NCBI GenBank assembly: GCA_051861205.1
Contig: JBHYDC010000018.1
Coordinates: 28,779-92,778, forward strand
DNA: 64,000 nt
Origin: JBHYDC01 sp051861205
GTDB taxonomy: Bacteria; Pseudomonadota; Alphaproteobacteria; Rhizobiales; Pleomorphomonadaceae
Direction of reading: 5' to 3'
Part shown: in pieces, positions 8,764 to 18,182 of the stretch
How positions within the stretch are numbered: the first letter of the stretch is position 1
Layout: each line of letters starts with the position of its first letter
The notes under the pieces: model-generated
Databases searched by the model: none
The model's input: the letters and a program-made list of their open reading frames with translations, nothing else
Told to the model about the DNA's origin: nothing
Position numbers and translations under genes: made by a program

Positions 8764-10293
8764 TCAGCGAAGCGTTGCGGCCGCATCGACAAGCGATGCG
8801 GTCTGGCCGGCCGCTGCGATCGCGGCCTCGTAATTCTTGATGAGCGCTTCCACCGAAGCGGCGGTCACGTCGAGGATCGGCGCGGGATAGACGCCAAACA
8901 GGATCACCAGCGCCACGAGCGGCCCGATGATCACCTTCTCCCGCAGGTCGAGATCGAGGATGCCTTTCAGGCTCTGCTTGGTCAGCGCACCCCAAACCAC
9001 GCGGCGGAACAGCCACAGCGCGTAAGCCGCCGAGAGGATAACGCCCGTGGTCGCAAACGCCGCCACCCAGGTATTCACCTGGAACGCCGCCGTCAGCGTC
9101 AGGAATTCACCGACGAAGCCAGACGTGCCGGGCAACCCCACGTTCGCCATGGTGAACACTAGGAAAGCAGTCGCATAAACCGGCATACGGTTCACGAGCC
9201 CGCCATAGGCGTCGATCTCTCGGGTGTGCATCCGGTCGTAGACCACGCCGACACACAGGAACAGCGCAGCCGACACGAGGCCGTGGGAGAACATCTGGAA
9301 GATGGCGCCCTGGATGCCCTGCGTGTTCATCGTGAAGATGCCCATGGTGACAAATCCCATGTGCGCGACCGACGAATAGGCGATCAGCTTCTTCATATCC
9401 TCCTGTATCAGCGCGACCAGCGACGTGTAGATGATCGCCACCACCGACAGCGTGAAGATGAAGGGCGCCAGATCCGCCGAAGCCAGCGGGAACATCGGCA
9501 GCGAGAAGCGCAGGAACCCGTATCCGCCCATCTTCAAGAGAATACCAGCGAGGATCACCGATCCCGCCGTCGGCGCCTCAACGTGCGCATCCGGCAGCCA
9601 GGTATGAACTGGCCACATCGGCATCTTCACCGCGAAGGAGGCGAAGAAGGCGATCCACAGCCACCACTGCATGGACGCGGGGAACGGCTGATTGACGAGT
9701 TCCGTCATATCCGTTGTACCGGCCTGCCAGTACATCGCCATGATGGCGATCATCATCAGCACCGAGCCGGCCAGCGTGTAGAGAAAGAACTTATACGACG
9801 CATAAACGCGCCGCTTGCCGCCCCACACCCCGATGATCAGAAACATCGGGATCAGCCCGCCTTCGAAGAAGACGTAGAAAAGCACCAGATCCGTCGCGCA
9901 GAACACGCCGATCATCAGCGTTTCAAGCACGAGGAAGGCGATCATGTATTCCTTCACGCGGGTCTGAATCGACGTCCAAGACGCCAGGATGCAGAAGGGC
10001 ATGAGGAAGGTCGTCAGCAGCACGAAGAGGATGGAAATTCCATCCACGCCCATGCGGTAGGAGAAGAAACCGCCCATCCAGTCGGCTTCTTCCACCAGCT
10101 GGAAGCCGGCGTTCGACGGGTCGAAGTTCGTCCAGATGAAGATCGAAACCACGAAGGTGACGACCGTGGTGATCAGCGCGGCCCAACGGATGTTACGCAG
10201 CGCGGCTTCGTCCTGCGCCCTCACCAAGAGGATGAACAGAACGCCCGCGAGCGGCAGAAACGTCGTGAGCGAAAGAAGCGGCAATCCGCTCAT
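8764..10293 (-). CDS. nuoM: NADH-quinone oxidoreductase subunit M
   Basis: Second antiporter-like proton-pumping subunit of complex I, 509 residues. The start is the ATG at 10293 (MSGLPLLSLTTFLP), which overlaps the nuoL stop by one base (TGATG); the reading frame stays open upstream but that part is arginine-rich and has no family resemblance. Signatures: YVFFEGGLIPMFLIIG, KMPMWPVHTWLPDAHVEAPT, and LIAYSSVAHMGFVTMG. Membrane helices fill almost the whole length. Confidence 0.97.
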   Translation of the reverse strand: MSGLPLLSLTTFLPLAGVLFILLVRAQDEAALRNIRWAALITTVVTFVVSIFIWTNFDPSNAGFQLVEEADWMGGFFSYRMGVDGISILFVLLTTFLMPFCILASWTSIQTRVKEYMIAFLVLETLMIGVFCATDLVLFYVFFEGGLIPMFLIIGVWGGKRRVYASYKFFLYTLAGSVLMMIAIMAMYWQAGTTDMTELVNQPFPASMQWWLWIAFFASFAVKMPMWPVHTWLPDAHVEAPTAGSVILAGILLKMGGYGFLRFSLPMFPLASADLAPFIFTLSVVAIIYTSLVALIQEDMKKLIAYSSVAHMGFVTMGIFTMNTQGIQGAIFQMFSHGLVSAALFLCVGVVYDRMHTREIDAYGGLVNRMPVYATAFLVFTMANVGLPGTSGFVGEFLTLTAAFQVNTWVAAFATTGVILSAAYALWLFRRVVWGALTKQSLKGILDLDLREKVIIGPLVALVILFGVYPAPILDVTAASVEALIKNYEAAIAAAGQTASLVDAAATLR

Positions 10294-12389
10294 CAAGGAG
10301 TCCCCCCGGCGAACATGGCCCACGTGATGAGGGCGGCGACGCCGATCAGCATGGCGAAAGCGTAGTGGTAGACATAGCCGGTCTGGAGCCGGACGACGCG
10401 CGCGGTGACATCCTGCACGCGGGCGGCAACACCGTCGGGACCGAGGCCATCGATGATCCGGCCGTCGCCCACCTTCCAGAACACGCGGCCGAAGAACATT
10501 GCCGGGCGCACGAAGATCAGGTCGTACAACTCGTCGAAGTACCACTTGTTCAGAAGGAACCGGTACAGCGCGTCATGCTGTGCGGCAAGACGTTTGGGCT
10601 GTTCCGGATCGACGATATAGAACCAGTAGGCGGTGACGAGACCGATCAGCATGGCCACGAAGGGCGAAGACTTCACCCAGAATGGCACATGATGAATTTC
10701 CTCGACGATCTTGTTCTCAGGTCCGTAGAAGAGCGCGCCCTTCCAGAACTCTGCATGTTCTTCGCCGATGAAGGCGCCGTAGAACACCATGCCCGCCAGA
10801 ACCGCGCCGACCGCCAGCAAACCGAGCGGCACCAGCATGACGCGCGGGCTCTCGTGAGCGTGGTCGAAGGTGTGATGATCGGCGCGCGACTTGCCGAAGA
10901 AGGTGAGGAAAATCAGCCGCCAGGAATAAAAACTCGTCAGCAGCGCCGCGAACACCGTGAGGCCGAAGGCGTAGCCCGCGAAGGGGTTGTTCTCCTGCGC
11001 CGCATAGGCGGATTCGATGATGGCGTCCTTGGAAAGGAAGCCCGCGAAGCCGATGTGCGTGCCCGGAATGCCGACGCCGGTGATCGCCAGCGTGCCGATA
11101 ATCATAACCGCCGCCGTGATCGGGATCTTCTTGGCGAGCCCGCCCATCGCTCGCATGTCCTGCTCATGGTGCATGGCATGGATCACCGAACCGGCGCCGA
11201 GGAACAACAGCGCCTTGAAGAAGGCGTGCGTGAAGAGGTGGAACACGCCTGCTCCATAGGCTCCAACGCCGAGCGCCACGAACATGTAGCCAAGCTGAGA
11301 GCATGTGGAATAGGCGATCACGCGCTTGATGTCGTTCTGAACTAGACCCACGGTCGCCGCGAAAAACGCCGTCGTCGCGCCGAAGAAGGTGACGGTGGCA
11401 AGCGCCGTCGGGCTGAACTCGAACAGCGGCGACAGGCGCGCGACCATGAAGACGCCGGCCGTCACCATCGTCGCGGCATGGATCAGCGCCGAAACGGGCG
11501 TCGGCCCCTCCATCGCGTCCGGCAGCCACGTATGCAGCAGGAACTGGGCGGATTTGCCCATCGCGCCCGTGAAGAGCAGCAGGCAGACGATGGTGATCGC
11601 GTCCCACTCAATCCCAAGGAACAGAAGCTTCTGCCCCGCGACCGAGCCGACGTTGGCGAAAATCGTGTCGAAATTTACCGAGCCGAACAGAAGGAATACG
11701 CCGAAAATGCCAAGCGCGAAGCCGAAGTCGCCGACGCGGTTCACGACGAAAGCCTTGATGGCAGCGGCCACGGCGGAGGGCTTCTTGTACCAGAAGCCGA
11801 TCAGCAGATAGGACGCGAGGCCTACGCCCTCCCAGCCGAAGAACATCTGCACGAGGTTGTCGCTCGTCACCAGCATCAACATGGCGAAGGTGAACAGCGA
11901 CAGATAGGCAAAGAAGCGCGGGCGGCTCGGATCCTCGGCCATGTAGCCGATCGAATAGAGGTGCACCAGCGCCGAAACGCTGTTCACCACCACCAGCATC
12001 ATCACGGTCAGCGTATCGATGCGGAACGCCCAATCCACCTGAAGCGCGCCGGACGTCATCCAATGCAGAACCTGCACCTTGATCGGACCTTCGCTCTCGC
12101 CAAATCCGACCTGGATCAGCGCCACCCAGGACAGCACCGCCGATACGATCAAAAGGCCGGTCGTCACCAGTTCGGCGATCCGTGATCCAGGCGCGGCCGG
12201 CTCCACCGCGTGGTGGTCGTCATGCGCGTGGTGATCTTCGGACTCGACCGCCTCTTCGTCATGGGCATCATGAACATGGTGATCGTGACCGCCGGCGACG
12301 GCGGGAATGGTGGCCGAGGCGCCCCAGAGCGCAATGGCGCCGGCGATGAGGAAGCCGATCAGCGGCAGGAATACGATGAGGGAATACAT
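10293..12389 (-). CDS. nuoL: NADH-quinone oxidoreductase subunit L, with a histidine-rich N-terminal loop
   Basis: Largest antiporter-like subunit of complex I; its lateral helix couples the three pump modules. 698 residues, somewhat longer than E. coli NuoL. Signatures: FFGWEGVGLASYLLIGFWY, FLLHTWLPDAMEGPTPVSALIHAATMVTAG and VIAYSTCSQLGYM. Between the first two membrane helices there is a polar loop at residues 35-60 containing ten His among many Asp/Glu, facing one side of the membrane. Such a loop could bind metal or simply be a flexible charged spacer. ATG at 12389, nine bases after nuoK's stop region. Confidence 0.97.
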   Translation of the reverse strand: MYSLIVFLPLIGFLIAGAIALWGASATIPAVAGGHDHHVHDAHDEEAVESEDHHAHDDHHAVEPAAPGSRIAELVTTGLLIVSAVLSWVALIQVGFGESEGPIKVQVLHWMTSGALQVDWAFRIDTLTVMMLVVVNSVSALVHLYSIGYMAEDPSRPRFFAYLSLFTFAMLMLVTSDNLVQMFFGWEGVGLASYLLIGFWYKKPSAVAAAIKAFVVNRVGDFGFALGIFGVFLLFGSVNFDTIFANVGSVAGQKLLFLGIEWDAITIVCLLLFTGAMGKSAQFLLHTWLPDAMEGPTPVSALIHAATMVTAGVFMVARLSPLFEFSPTALATVTFFGATTAFFAATVGLVQNDIKRVIAYSTCSQLGYMFVALGVGAYGAGVFHLFTHAFFKALLFLGAGSVIHAMHHEQDMRAMGGLAKKIPITAAVMIIGTLAITGVGIPGTHIGFAGFLSKDAIIESAYAAQENNPFAGYAFGLTVFAALLTSFYSWRLIFLTFFGKSRADHHTFDHAHESPRVMLVPLGLLAVGAVLAGMVFYGAFIGEEHAEFWKGALFYGPENKIVEEIHHVPFWVKSSPFVAMLIGLVTAYWFYIVDPEQPKRLAAQHDALYRFLLNKWYFDELYDLIFVRPAMFFGRVFWKVGDGRIIDGLGPDGVAARVQDVTARVVRLQTGYVYHYAFAMLIGVAALITWAMFAGGTP

Positions 12390-12397
12390 CGGCGCGG

Positions 12398-12706
12398 TCA
12401 GCCCTTCATCATGTTGATATCTTCCACCGCGATCGAGCCGCGGTTGCGGAAGAATACGACCAGGATCGCAAGGCCGATCGCAGCCTCGGCGGCGGCGACC
12501 GTCAGCACGAAGAGCGCGAAGACCTGACCCACGAGATCGCCGAGATGCGCGGAGAAGGCCACAAGGTTCAGGTTCACCGCGAGAAGGATCAACTCGATCG
12601 ACATCAAGATGACGATCACGTTCTTCCTGTTGAGGAAGATGCCGAGGATTCCAAGCGTGAACAGGATCGCCGCGACCGACAGATAGTGCGAGAGACCGAT
12701 GACCAT
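12398..12706 (-). CDS. nuoK: NADH-quinone oxidoreductase subunit K
   Basis: Small membrane subunit of complex I, 102 residues with three helices, homologous to mitochondrial ND4L. The MSIELILLAVNLNLVAFS segment carries the conserved Glu of helix 2, and LTVAAAEAAIGLAILV carries the second conserved Glu; both belong to the proton path. Normal family length. It lies between nuoJ and nuoL. Confidence 0.96.
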   Translation of the reverse strand: MVIGLSHYLSVAAILFTLGILGIFLNRKNVIVILMSIELILLAVNLNLVAFSAHLGDLVGQVFALFVLTVAAAEAAIGLAILVVFFRNRGSIAVEDINMMKG

Positions 12707-12748
12707 GGGGTCAACCTTCTTCTTAAATTGAAACGAGCGGGCGACCGG

Positions 12749-13360
12749 TCAAAGGCCTTTGCCCGGCTCGACATGCCGGATCTCGATGGATGAAACACGG
12801 GTCCGCGCGACCTGAACGTTGATGTCCTGACGCTTCACATTCGCCTTGTGACGAAGCGTCAGCACGATCGCGCCGATCATCGCCACCAGCAGAACCATGC
12901 CCGCCGCTTGGAAGAAATAGACGTAGCGGGTGTAGATCAGCTCGCCGAGCGCCTGAACATTCGACACCTCGTTCATATCCGGGATAGGGGCCACGGCAGT
13001 CGCGATCGCGGTCGGCGCGAACACCCAGGCTCCGACGACGGCCAGAAGCTCGGCCAGGAACACGATGCCGATCAAAACGCCAACCGGCAGATATTGCAGG
13101 AAGCCCTGCCGAAGCTCGGCGAAGTCCACGTCCAGCATCATCACGACGAACAGGAACAGCACGGCCACCGCGCCGACGTAGACCACGATCAGGATCAGCG
13201 CCAGGAACTCCGCGCCCACCAGCATGAACAGCCCCGCCGCGTTGACGAAGGCGAGGATCAGGAACAGCACGGAATGGACCGGGTTGCGCGCCGAAATCAC
13301 CATCACCGCCGAGGCGATGGTTACGCCGGCAAAGAGGTAGAAGAAAAGTGCCTGTATCAT
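12749..13360 (-). CDS. nuoJ: NADH-quinone oxidoreductase subunit J
   Basis: Membrane subunit of complex I, homologous to ND6. 203 residues with five predicted helices, then a polar C-terminal tail rich in Arg and Val. Signatures: SARNPVHSVLFLILAFVNAAGLF and the following FLALILIVVYVGAVAVLFLFVVMML, whose pi-bulge helix takes part in coupling quinone reduction to pumping. Forty-two bases separate it from nuoK. Confidence 0.96.
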   Translation of the reverse strand: MIQALFFYLFAGVTIASAVMVISARNPVHSVLFLILAFVNAAGLFMLVGAEFLALILIVVYVGAVAVLFLFVVMMLDVDFAELRQGFLQYLPVGVLIGIVFLAELLAVVGAWVFAPTAIATAVAPIPDMNEVSNVQALGELIYTRYVYFFQAAGMVLLVAMIGAIVLTLRHKANVKRQDINVQVARTRVSSIEIRHVEPGKGL

Positions 13361-13415
13361 CGTTGTGTCCCAGCCCCGCGGCGGGGGGCGCCCCGCCGGT
13401 GCATTCGTCCTGTCG

Positions 13416-13904
13416 TTAGCGGTAAGGCGCGTCGAGCGAGATGTTGCGCGCGACTTCCCGTTCCCATCGATCGCCGTTCGCGAGCAGCTTATCCTTGTCG
13501 TAGTAAAGCTCTTCGCGGGTTTCGGTCGCGAATTCGAAGTTCGGTCCTTCGACGATCGCGTCCACCGGGCAGGCTTCCTGGCAGAAGCCGCAGTAGATGC
13601 ACTTCACCATGTCGATGTCGTAGCGCGTGGTGCGGCGAGTGCCGTCGTTCCGGCGCGGGCCCGCTTCGATGGTGATGGCCTGCGCCGGGCAGATCGCCTC
13701 GCACAGCTTGCACGCGATGCAGCGTTCCTCGCCGTTGGGATAGCGGCGCAGAACATGCTCGCCCCGAAAACGCGGGCTCACGGGCCCCTTCTCGAAGGGG
13801 TAGTTGATCGTCGGCTTCGGCTTGAAGAAATAGCGCATGGCGAGGAAGAACCCCGACACGAACTCCTTCAGAAGAAGCTGCTTGGCAACGGCAGAGATCG
13901 CCAT
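13416..13904 (-). CDS. nuoI: NADH-quinone oxidoreductase subunit I
   Basis: Peripheral-arm subunit carrying clusters N6a and N6b, which pass electrons toward NuoB. 162 residues from the ATG at 13904 (MAISAVAKQLLLKEF); upstream in-frame sequence is not protein-like. The two ferredoxin-type [4Fe-4S] motifs are intact: CIACKLCEAICP and CIYCGFCQEACP. An N-terminal amphipathic segment docks it to the membrane arm. It sits downstream of the 77-residue membrane protein gene. Confidence 0.97.
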   Translation of the reverse strand: MAISAVAKQLLLKEFVSGFFLAMRYFFKPKPTINYPFEKGPVSPRFRGEHVLRRYPNGEERCIACKLCEAICPAQAITIEAGPRRNDGTRRTTRYDIDMVKCIYCGFCQEACPVDAIVEGPNFEFATETREELYYDKDKLLANGDRWEREVARNISLDAPYR

Positions 13905-13960
13905 TCTGATCCGTCCTCTTGAACACTCCGGTCGCCGTCTCAGGCGCCCAAACCGCGAAG

Positions 13961-14194
13961 TTACGGCAAGCCGTATCCGGCCACCGAAACGCCGACCCAC
14001 CAACCAAGTCCCGCGAAAACCAGCGTGTTCACCACGAACACACCCTTCATCACGAGGTCGACCCGCCTTGGATCGACGTTACCCGCCTGCTTTGCGATCA
14101 ACCGCCGGATGATGCCGGCGATGATCCCGTAGTCGATCAGCCCCACCCCGGTCCCGACCACCGCGCCGATGATGCCGGGGAGCGGCAAGTCCAT
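13961..14194 (-). CDS. small membrane protein between nuoH and nuoI
   Basis: Unrecognised 77-residue protein. The ATG at 14194 is two bases from the nuoH stop, so it is almost certainly translated with the nuo genes. It has a glycine-rich N-terminal hydrophobic stretch (GIIGAVVGTGVGLIDYGIIAG, about residues 7-27, mentioned here only as a region), a basic middle (RRLIAKQAGNVDPRRVD) and a second hydrophobic helix (GVFVVNTLVFAGLGWWVG). The topology would put the basic loop in the cytoplasm. Position inside the membrane-arm gene cluster suggests an accessory or assembly role for complex I, but nothing in the sequence proves this. Confidence 0.72.
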   Translation of the reverse strand: MDLPLPGIIGAVVGTGVGLIDYGIIAGIIRRLIAKQAGNVDPRRVDLVMKGVFVVNTLVFAGLGWWVGVSVAGYGLP

Positions 14195-14195
14195 G

Positions 14196-15242
14196 TCACG
14201 CCGCCCAGCCGGTGAGCTGCAACACCCCCGCCACGATCACGACCATGGCCAGCGATATCGGCAGGAACACTTTCCAGCCAAGCCGCATCAACTGGTCGTA
14301 GCGGTAGCGGGGAACCATCGCCTTGACCATTGCGATGAAGAAGAACACCAGCACCGCTTTCAGCGTGAACCAAATGACGCCGGGCACCCAGTTGAACGGC
14401 GGCAAGTCGATCGGCGCCAGCCATCCGCCCATGAACAGAATCACCATCAGCGCGCACATGGTGACGATCGCCACGTATTCGCCGAGCATGAACATCATGT
14501 ACGGCGTCGAGCCGTATTCCACCATGAAGCCCGCCACCAGCTCCGATTCCGCCTCGACAAGGTCGAAGGGCGGGCGGTTGGTTTCGGCGAGCGCCGAAAT
14601 GAAGAAGATCACGAACATCGGGAAAAGCGGCAGCCAATACCAGTTGAGGATCGTGAGCCACGGCAGCCCGATCATGTTGGCAAGGCCGTCCTGCTGCGAA
14701 ATTACGATCTGGCTGAGGTTCAGCGAACCCGCACACAGCAGAACCGTGATGATCACAAAGCCGATCGAGACCTCATAGGACACCATCTGCGCGGCTGAAC
14801 GCAGCGCGGAGAGGAACGGATACTTCGAGTTAGAAGCCCAGCCACCCATGATGATGCCGTAGACCGACAGCGACGAGATCGCGAAGATGAAGAGGATGCC
14901 GACGTTGATGTCGGCGATCACCCACCCGTCCGCGACCGGCACCACCGCCCAGGCGAGCAGCGCCAGCGTACACGTCACCAGCGGCGCCAGAAGGAAGATG
15001 CCCTTCGACGCGCCGGACGGGATGACCGGCTCCTTCAACACGAATTTGAGCAAGTCCGCGAAGGACTGAAACAGCCCCCACGGCCCCACAACGTTGGGCC
15101 CCCGGCGGATCTGCACCGCCGCCCAAATCTTGCGATCGGCATAGAGGAGGTAAGCGACCATCACGAGCAGCACCACGAGGAGCAGCACGCTCTGCGCGAC
15201 GATGACCCCGACCGGCCAGGCGATATCGGACCAGAAGCTCAT
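14196..15242 (-). CDS. nuoH: NADH-quinone oxidoreductase subunit H
   Basis: Membrane subunit forming much of the quinone-binding chamber where the peripheral arm meets the membrane arm; homologous to ND1. 348 residues from the ATG at 15242. Signatures: RKIWAAVQIRRGPNVVGPWG and GLFQSFADLLKF in the first loop, AETNRPPFDLVEAESELVAG (quinone-site loop with several conserved Glu), and the C-terminal PRYRYDQLMRLGWKVFLP. Ten bases after nuoG. Confidence 0.97.
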   Translation of the reverse strand: MSFWSDIAWPVGVIVAQSVLLLVVLLVMVAYLLYADRKIWAAVQIRRGPNVVGPWGLFQSFADLLKFVLKEPVIPSGASKGIFLLAPLVTCTLALLAWAVVPVADGWVIADINVGILFIFAISSLSVYGIIMGGWASNSKYPFLSALRSAAQMVSYEVSIGFVIITVLLCAGSLNLSQIVISQQDGLANMIGLPWLTILNWYWLPLFPMFVIFFISALAETNRPPFDLVEAESELVAGFMVEYGSTPYMMFMLGEYVAIVTMCALMVILFMGGWLAPIDLPPFNWVPGVIWFTLKAVLVFFFIAMVKAMVPRYRYDQLMRLGWKVFLPISLAMVVIVAGVLQLTGWAA

Positions 15243-15252
15243 CGGTTCGCCC

Positions 15253-17340
15253 TCACTCGGCCGCGGCCGGAACGGCGGCGTGCGCAAGGGCCGAACATTC
15301 GGCCATCACGGCGGACGCGCGCGCGATCGGGTTTGTCAGGTAGAAGTCCTTGATCGGGCTCGCGAAGGGCGCCCGATCGATCGCGCCGCCGAGGCCCGCG
15401 AGCTTGGCGATCGCACCGGTATTGGCACCCGCGATCTCGTCAACGGCCTGGAGATGCGGGTGCGCGCCGTACATCGCCGCACGCAACTGCGCGAGGCTGT
15501 CGAAGGGCAAACGCTTGCCGAGCCCGTCGGACAGCGCCCGCAGGATCGCCCAGTCCTCACGCGCCTCGCCGGGCGGGAAGGTCGCGCGATTGCCGAGCTG
15601 AACGCGGCCTTCGGTGTTCACCCAAGTGCCTGATTTTTCGGCATAACTCGCACCCGGCAGGATAACGTCCGCGCGCTGCGCGCCAGCATCGCCATGGCTT
15701 CCAATGTAGACCACGAAGGCATTGCCCAGCGCCGACATGTCGATCTCGTCGGCGCCCAGCAGGAACAGCACGTCGAGCGCGCCCTGCCCCGCCGCCGCGA
15801 TCTGACCGGCCACATCAAGCCCGCCTTCACCCGGCACGAAGCCGATATCGAGCGCGCCAACCCGCGATGCGGCGGTGTGGAGCACGGCGAAGCCGTTCCA
15901 TTCCTCACTCACCGCTCCAACTTCGCCGGCCAGTTTCGCCGCCGCCGACAATATCGCCAGACCGTCCGGACGGGCGACCGCCCCCTGCCCGATCAGGATC
16001 ACCGGCTGTTTGGCGGCATTCAGCGCGTCGCGCGCGGCAGCATCCAGGTTCACCAGCGACTCCGGGCCGGCGCCGAGATAGGTGTAGGGATAGGTCAGAT
16101 CCAGCCGCTCACCGATCACATAGATCGGGCAACCACCGAGCCGCCAGCGCTTGCGAATCCGCGCATTCAGAACCGCCGCCTCGTGGCGCGGATCCGAACC
16201 CACGATCAGGATCGCGTCCGCCGCCTCGATGCCCTCGATCGATGGGCCAAACGTATAGCTCGCGCGCCCGAAGGCCGGATGAAGCTTGGTGCCATCCTGC
16301 CGCGCGTCGATGTTGGCAACGCCCAGCGACGCCATCAGCATTTTCAGCGCGAACATCTCTTCAGCGGACGAGAGATCGCCCGCAATCGCGCCGATCCGGG
16401 ACGGAGCCGCGCCCGCCACCTTCGCCTTCACAGCCGCAAAAGCCTCGGGCCAGGATGCCGGCACGAAGCGGCCTCCAACCTTCACATAAGGCCGGTCCAG
16501 CCGCTGCGTCTTGAGGCCGTCCCAAATGAAGCGCGTCTTGTCGGAGATCCACTCTTCGTTCACCGCCTCGTTCAGTCGGGGCATGATGCGCATGACCTCG
16601 CGGCCGCGCGCGTCCACCCGGATCGCCGAACCCACGGCGTCCATCACGTCGACGGATTCGGTCTTCGAAAGCTCCCACGGCCGCGCCTGATAGGCATAGG
16701 GCTTCGACGTCAGCGCGCCCACCGGGCAAAGGTCGATCACGTTGCCCTGAAGCTCCGACGACATCGCGCTTTCGAGATAGGTCGTGATTTCCGCGTCCTC
16801 GCCCCGGCCGATCAGGCCGAGATCGGTCACACCGGCCACCTCGGTCGTGAAACGAACACAGCGCGTGCAGTGGATGCACCGCGTCATAATCGTTTTCACG
16901 AGCGGTCCGATATACTTGTCCTCGACCGCCCGCTTGTTCTCGGCGAACCGCGAGCTATCGACGCCGTAAGCCATTGCCTGATCTTGCAGATCGCACTCGC
17001 CACCCTGGTCGCAGATTGGGCAATCCAGCGGGTGGTTGATCAGCAGGAATTCCATTACGCCCTCGCGGGCCTTCTTCACCATCGGCGATTTGGTCAGCAC
17101 CACCGGCGGCTCGCCGTTCGGACCCGGCCGCAGATCCTTCACCTGCATGGCGCAAGACGCTGTCGGCTTCGGCGGTCCGCCCTTCACCTCTACGAGGCAC
17201 ATGCGGCAGTTGCCGGCGATCGACAGCCGTTCATGGAAGCAAAAACGCGGAACCTCCGCGCCGGCCTGTTCGCAGGCCTGCAGCAGCGTCGCATCCGGTG
17301 CGACTTCGATTTCGGTTCCGTCGACGATCAGTTTCGCCAT
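15253..17340 (-). CDS. nuoG: NADH-quinone oxidoreductase subunit G
   Basis: Large iron-sulfur subunit of the peripheral arm. 695 residues. N-terminal ferredoxin-like domain binds a [2Fe-2S] cluster (CFHERLSIAGNCRMC and later Cys), followed by the His/Cys-liganded [4Fe-4S] motif region with CPICDQGGECDLQD, then CIHCTRC; a molybdopterin-oxidoreductase-like domain without cofactor residues makes up the rest. Two starts are possible, GTG 17343 and ATG 17340; I prefer ATG, which overlaps the pentapeptide gene's TGA by one base. Confidence 0.96.
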   Translation of the reverse strand: MAKLIVDGTEIEVAPDATLLQACEQAGAEVPRFCFHERLSIAGNCRMCLVEVKGGPPKPTASCAMQVKDLRPGPNGEPPVVLTKSPMVKKAREGVMEFLLINHPLDCPICDQGGECDLQDQAMAYGVDSSRFAENKRAVEDKYIGPLVKTIMTRCIHCTRCVRFTTEVAGVTDLGLIGRGEDAEITTYLESAMSSELQGNVIDLCPVGALTSKPYAYQARPWELSKTESVDVMDAVGSAIRVDARGREVMRIMPRLNEAVNEEWISDKTRFIWDGLKTQRLDRPYVKVGGRFVPASWPEAFAAVKAKVAGAAPSRIGAIAGDLSSAEEMFALKMLMASLGVANIDARQDGTKLHPAFGRASYTFGPSIEGIEAADAILIVGSDPRHEAAVLNARIRKRWRLGGCPIYVIGERLDLTYPYTYLGAGPESLVNLDAAARDALNAAKQPVILIGQGAVARPDGLAILSAAAKLAGEVGAVSEEWNGFAVLHTAASRVGALDIGFVPGEGGLDVAGQIAAAGQGALDVLFLLGADEIDMSALGNAFVVYIGSHGDAGAQRADVILPGASYAEKSGTWVNTEGRVQLGNRATFPPGEAREDWAILRALSDGLGKRLPFDSLAQLRAAMYGAHPHLQAVDEIAGANTGAIAKLAGLGGAIDRAPFASPIKDFYLTNPIARASAVMAECSALAHAAVPAAAE

Positions 17341-17675
17341 CACTTCGCCTCTTCAGCCGCGCGATAGGCGGCTATCATGTCGCTAACCAGAACACCATCG
17401 ATGGTCATACCCTCAAGATGGCTACCGACGATCGACGCGCCGGAGAGATTCACGTTTGACATCCGCGAGTCGGATAGATTGGCGTCGCTCACTCGCAGTC
17501 CGTCGAAGTTTACGTTGTCAATGGTCCAACCAAACATGTTGATTTTCTTGAAGTTGGAGCCAGAAAGGTTCACGTCGTCAAAGTTGGAACCTGATAAATT
17601 GACGTCATTGAAAGTCGAACCCGAGAGGTCCGAAGTCTTCACATCCAAACGATGATTGACGCTTTCGAAGTTCAT
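17340..17675 (-). CDS. pentapeptide-repeat protein embedded between nuoF and nuoG
   Basis: A 111-residue protein built almost entirely of A(D/N)LxX-type pentapeptide repeats, for example DLSGS TFNDV NLSGS NFDDV and later DANLS DSRMS NVNLS. Pentapeptide repeats fold as a right-handed quadrilateral beta helix; about 16 repeats run from residue 13 to 90, followed by a short helix DMIAAYRAAEEAK. Start ATG 17675 (MNFESVNHR). Its stop shares a base with the nuoG start. Base composition is unlike its neighbours: 32 of 80 bases at 17521-17600 are G or C by hand count, against clearly GC-rich flanks, so it is probably a later arrival. Function unknown; DNA mimicry is known for some family members but nothing here supports it. 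Confidence 0.85.
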   Translation of the reverse strand: MNFESVNHRLDVKTSDLSGSTFNDVNLSGSNFDDVNLSGSNFKKINMFGWTIDNVNFDGLRVSDANLSDSRMSNVNLSGASIVGSHLEGMTIDGVLVSDMIAAYRAAEEAK

Positions 17676-17679
17676 CGGG

Positions 17680-18182
17680 TTACTCCGCTGCGACCGGGGT
17701 GCACATCTGGCGCTTCCACAGCTTCGCATCGCTCAAATACGCCCAGCCGAACGCATGATCGCTATCGCCATGCGCGCGCCTATGCTCAAGCCGCGCCATC
17801 GCCTCGTCCATGTCAGGGCGATGCCCTTCCGGCACCCACCACATCACGAAGTGCATCGCGCCGAGCACCTCGAACCATTCGGCCCGCCGCGCATAGAATT
17901 GCCGGTGCACAGTGTTCCAGACGAACGCCTCAAGCGTCTCGACGCTTTCCCATACCGTCAAGTTGGAGACGAACTGCGGATCGCCGCCAAGCTTTGTTTC
18001 AGTGTTGCCGGTGCCGGGCTCGCCCGACCCTTCCATCATCCACACGAACCCCGGCATGCGCTTGCCAAGACCGTTTACCTTGTCCAGCGCCGCCATGAAT
18101 TCGGCCACGCGGGGATGATCGGTCGGCGCGACGAGCCGCCCGATGTTCAGTTCCGCGAGATGATGGCCCGGCCGGTTCATCG

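Noticed and set aside
7210..9162. 650-codon open frame opposite birA, nuoN and the end of nuoM
   Set aside because: Same shadow pattern; full of Arg, His and Asp, and the minus strand carries clearly recognisable genes.
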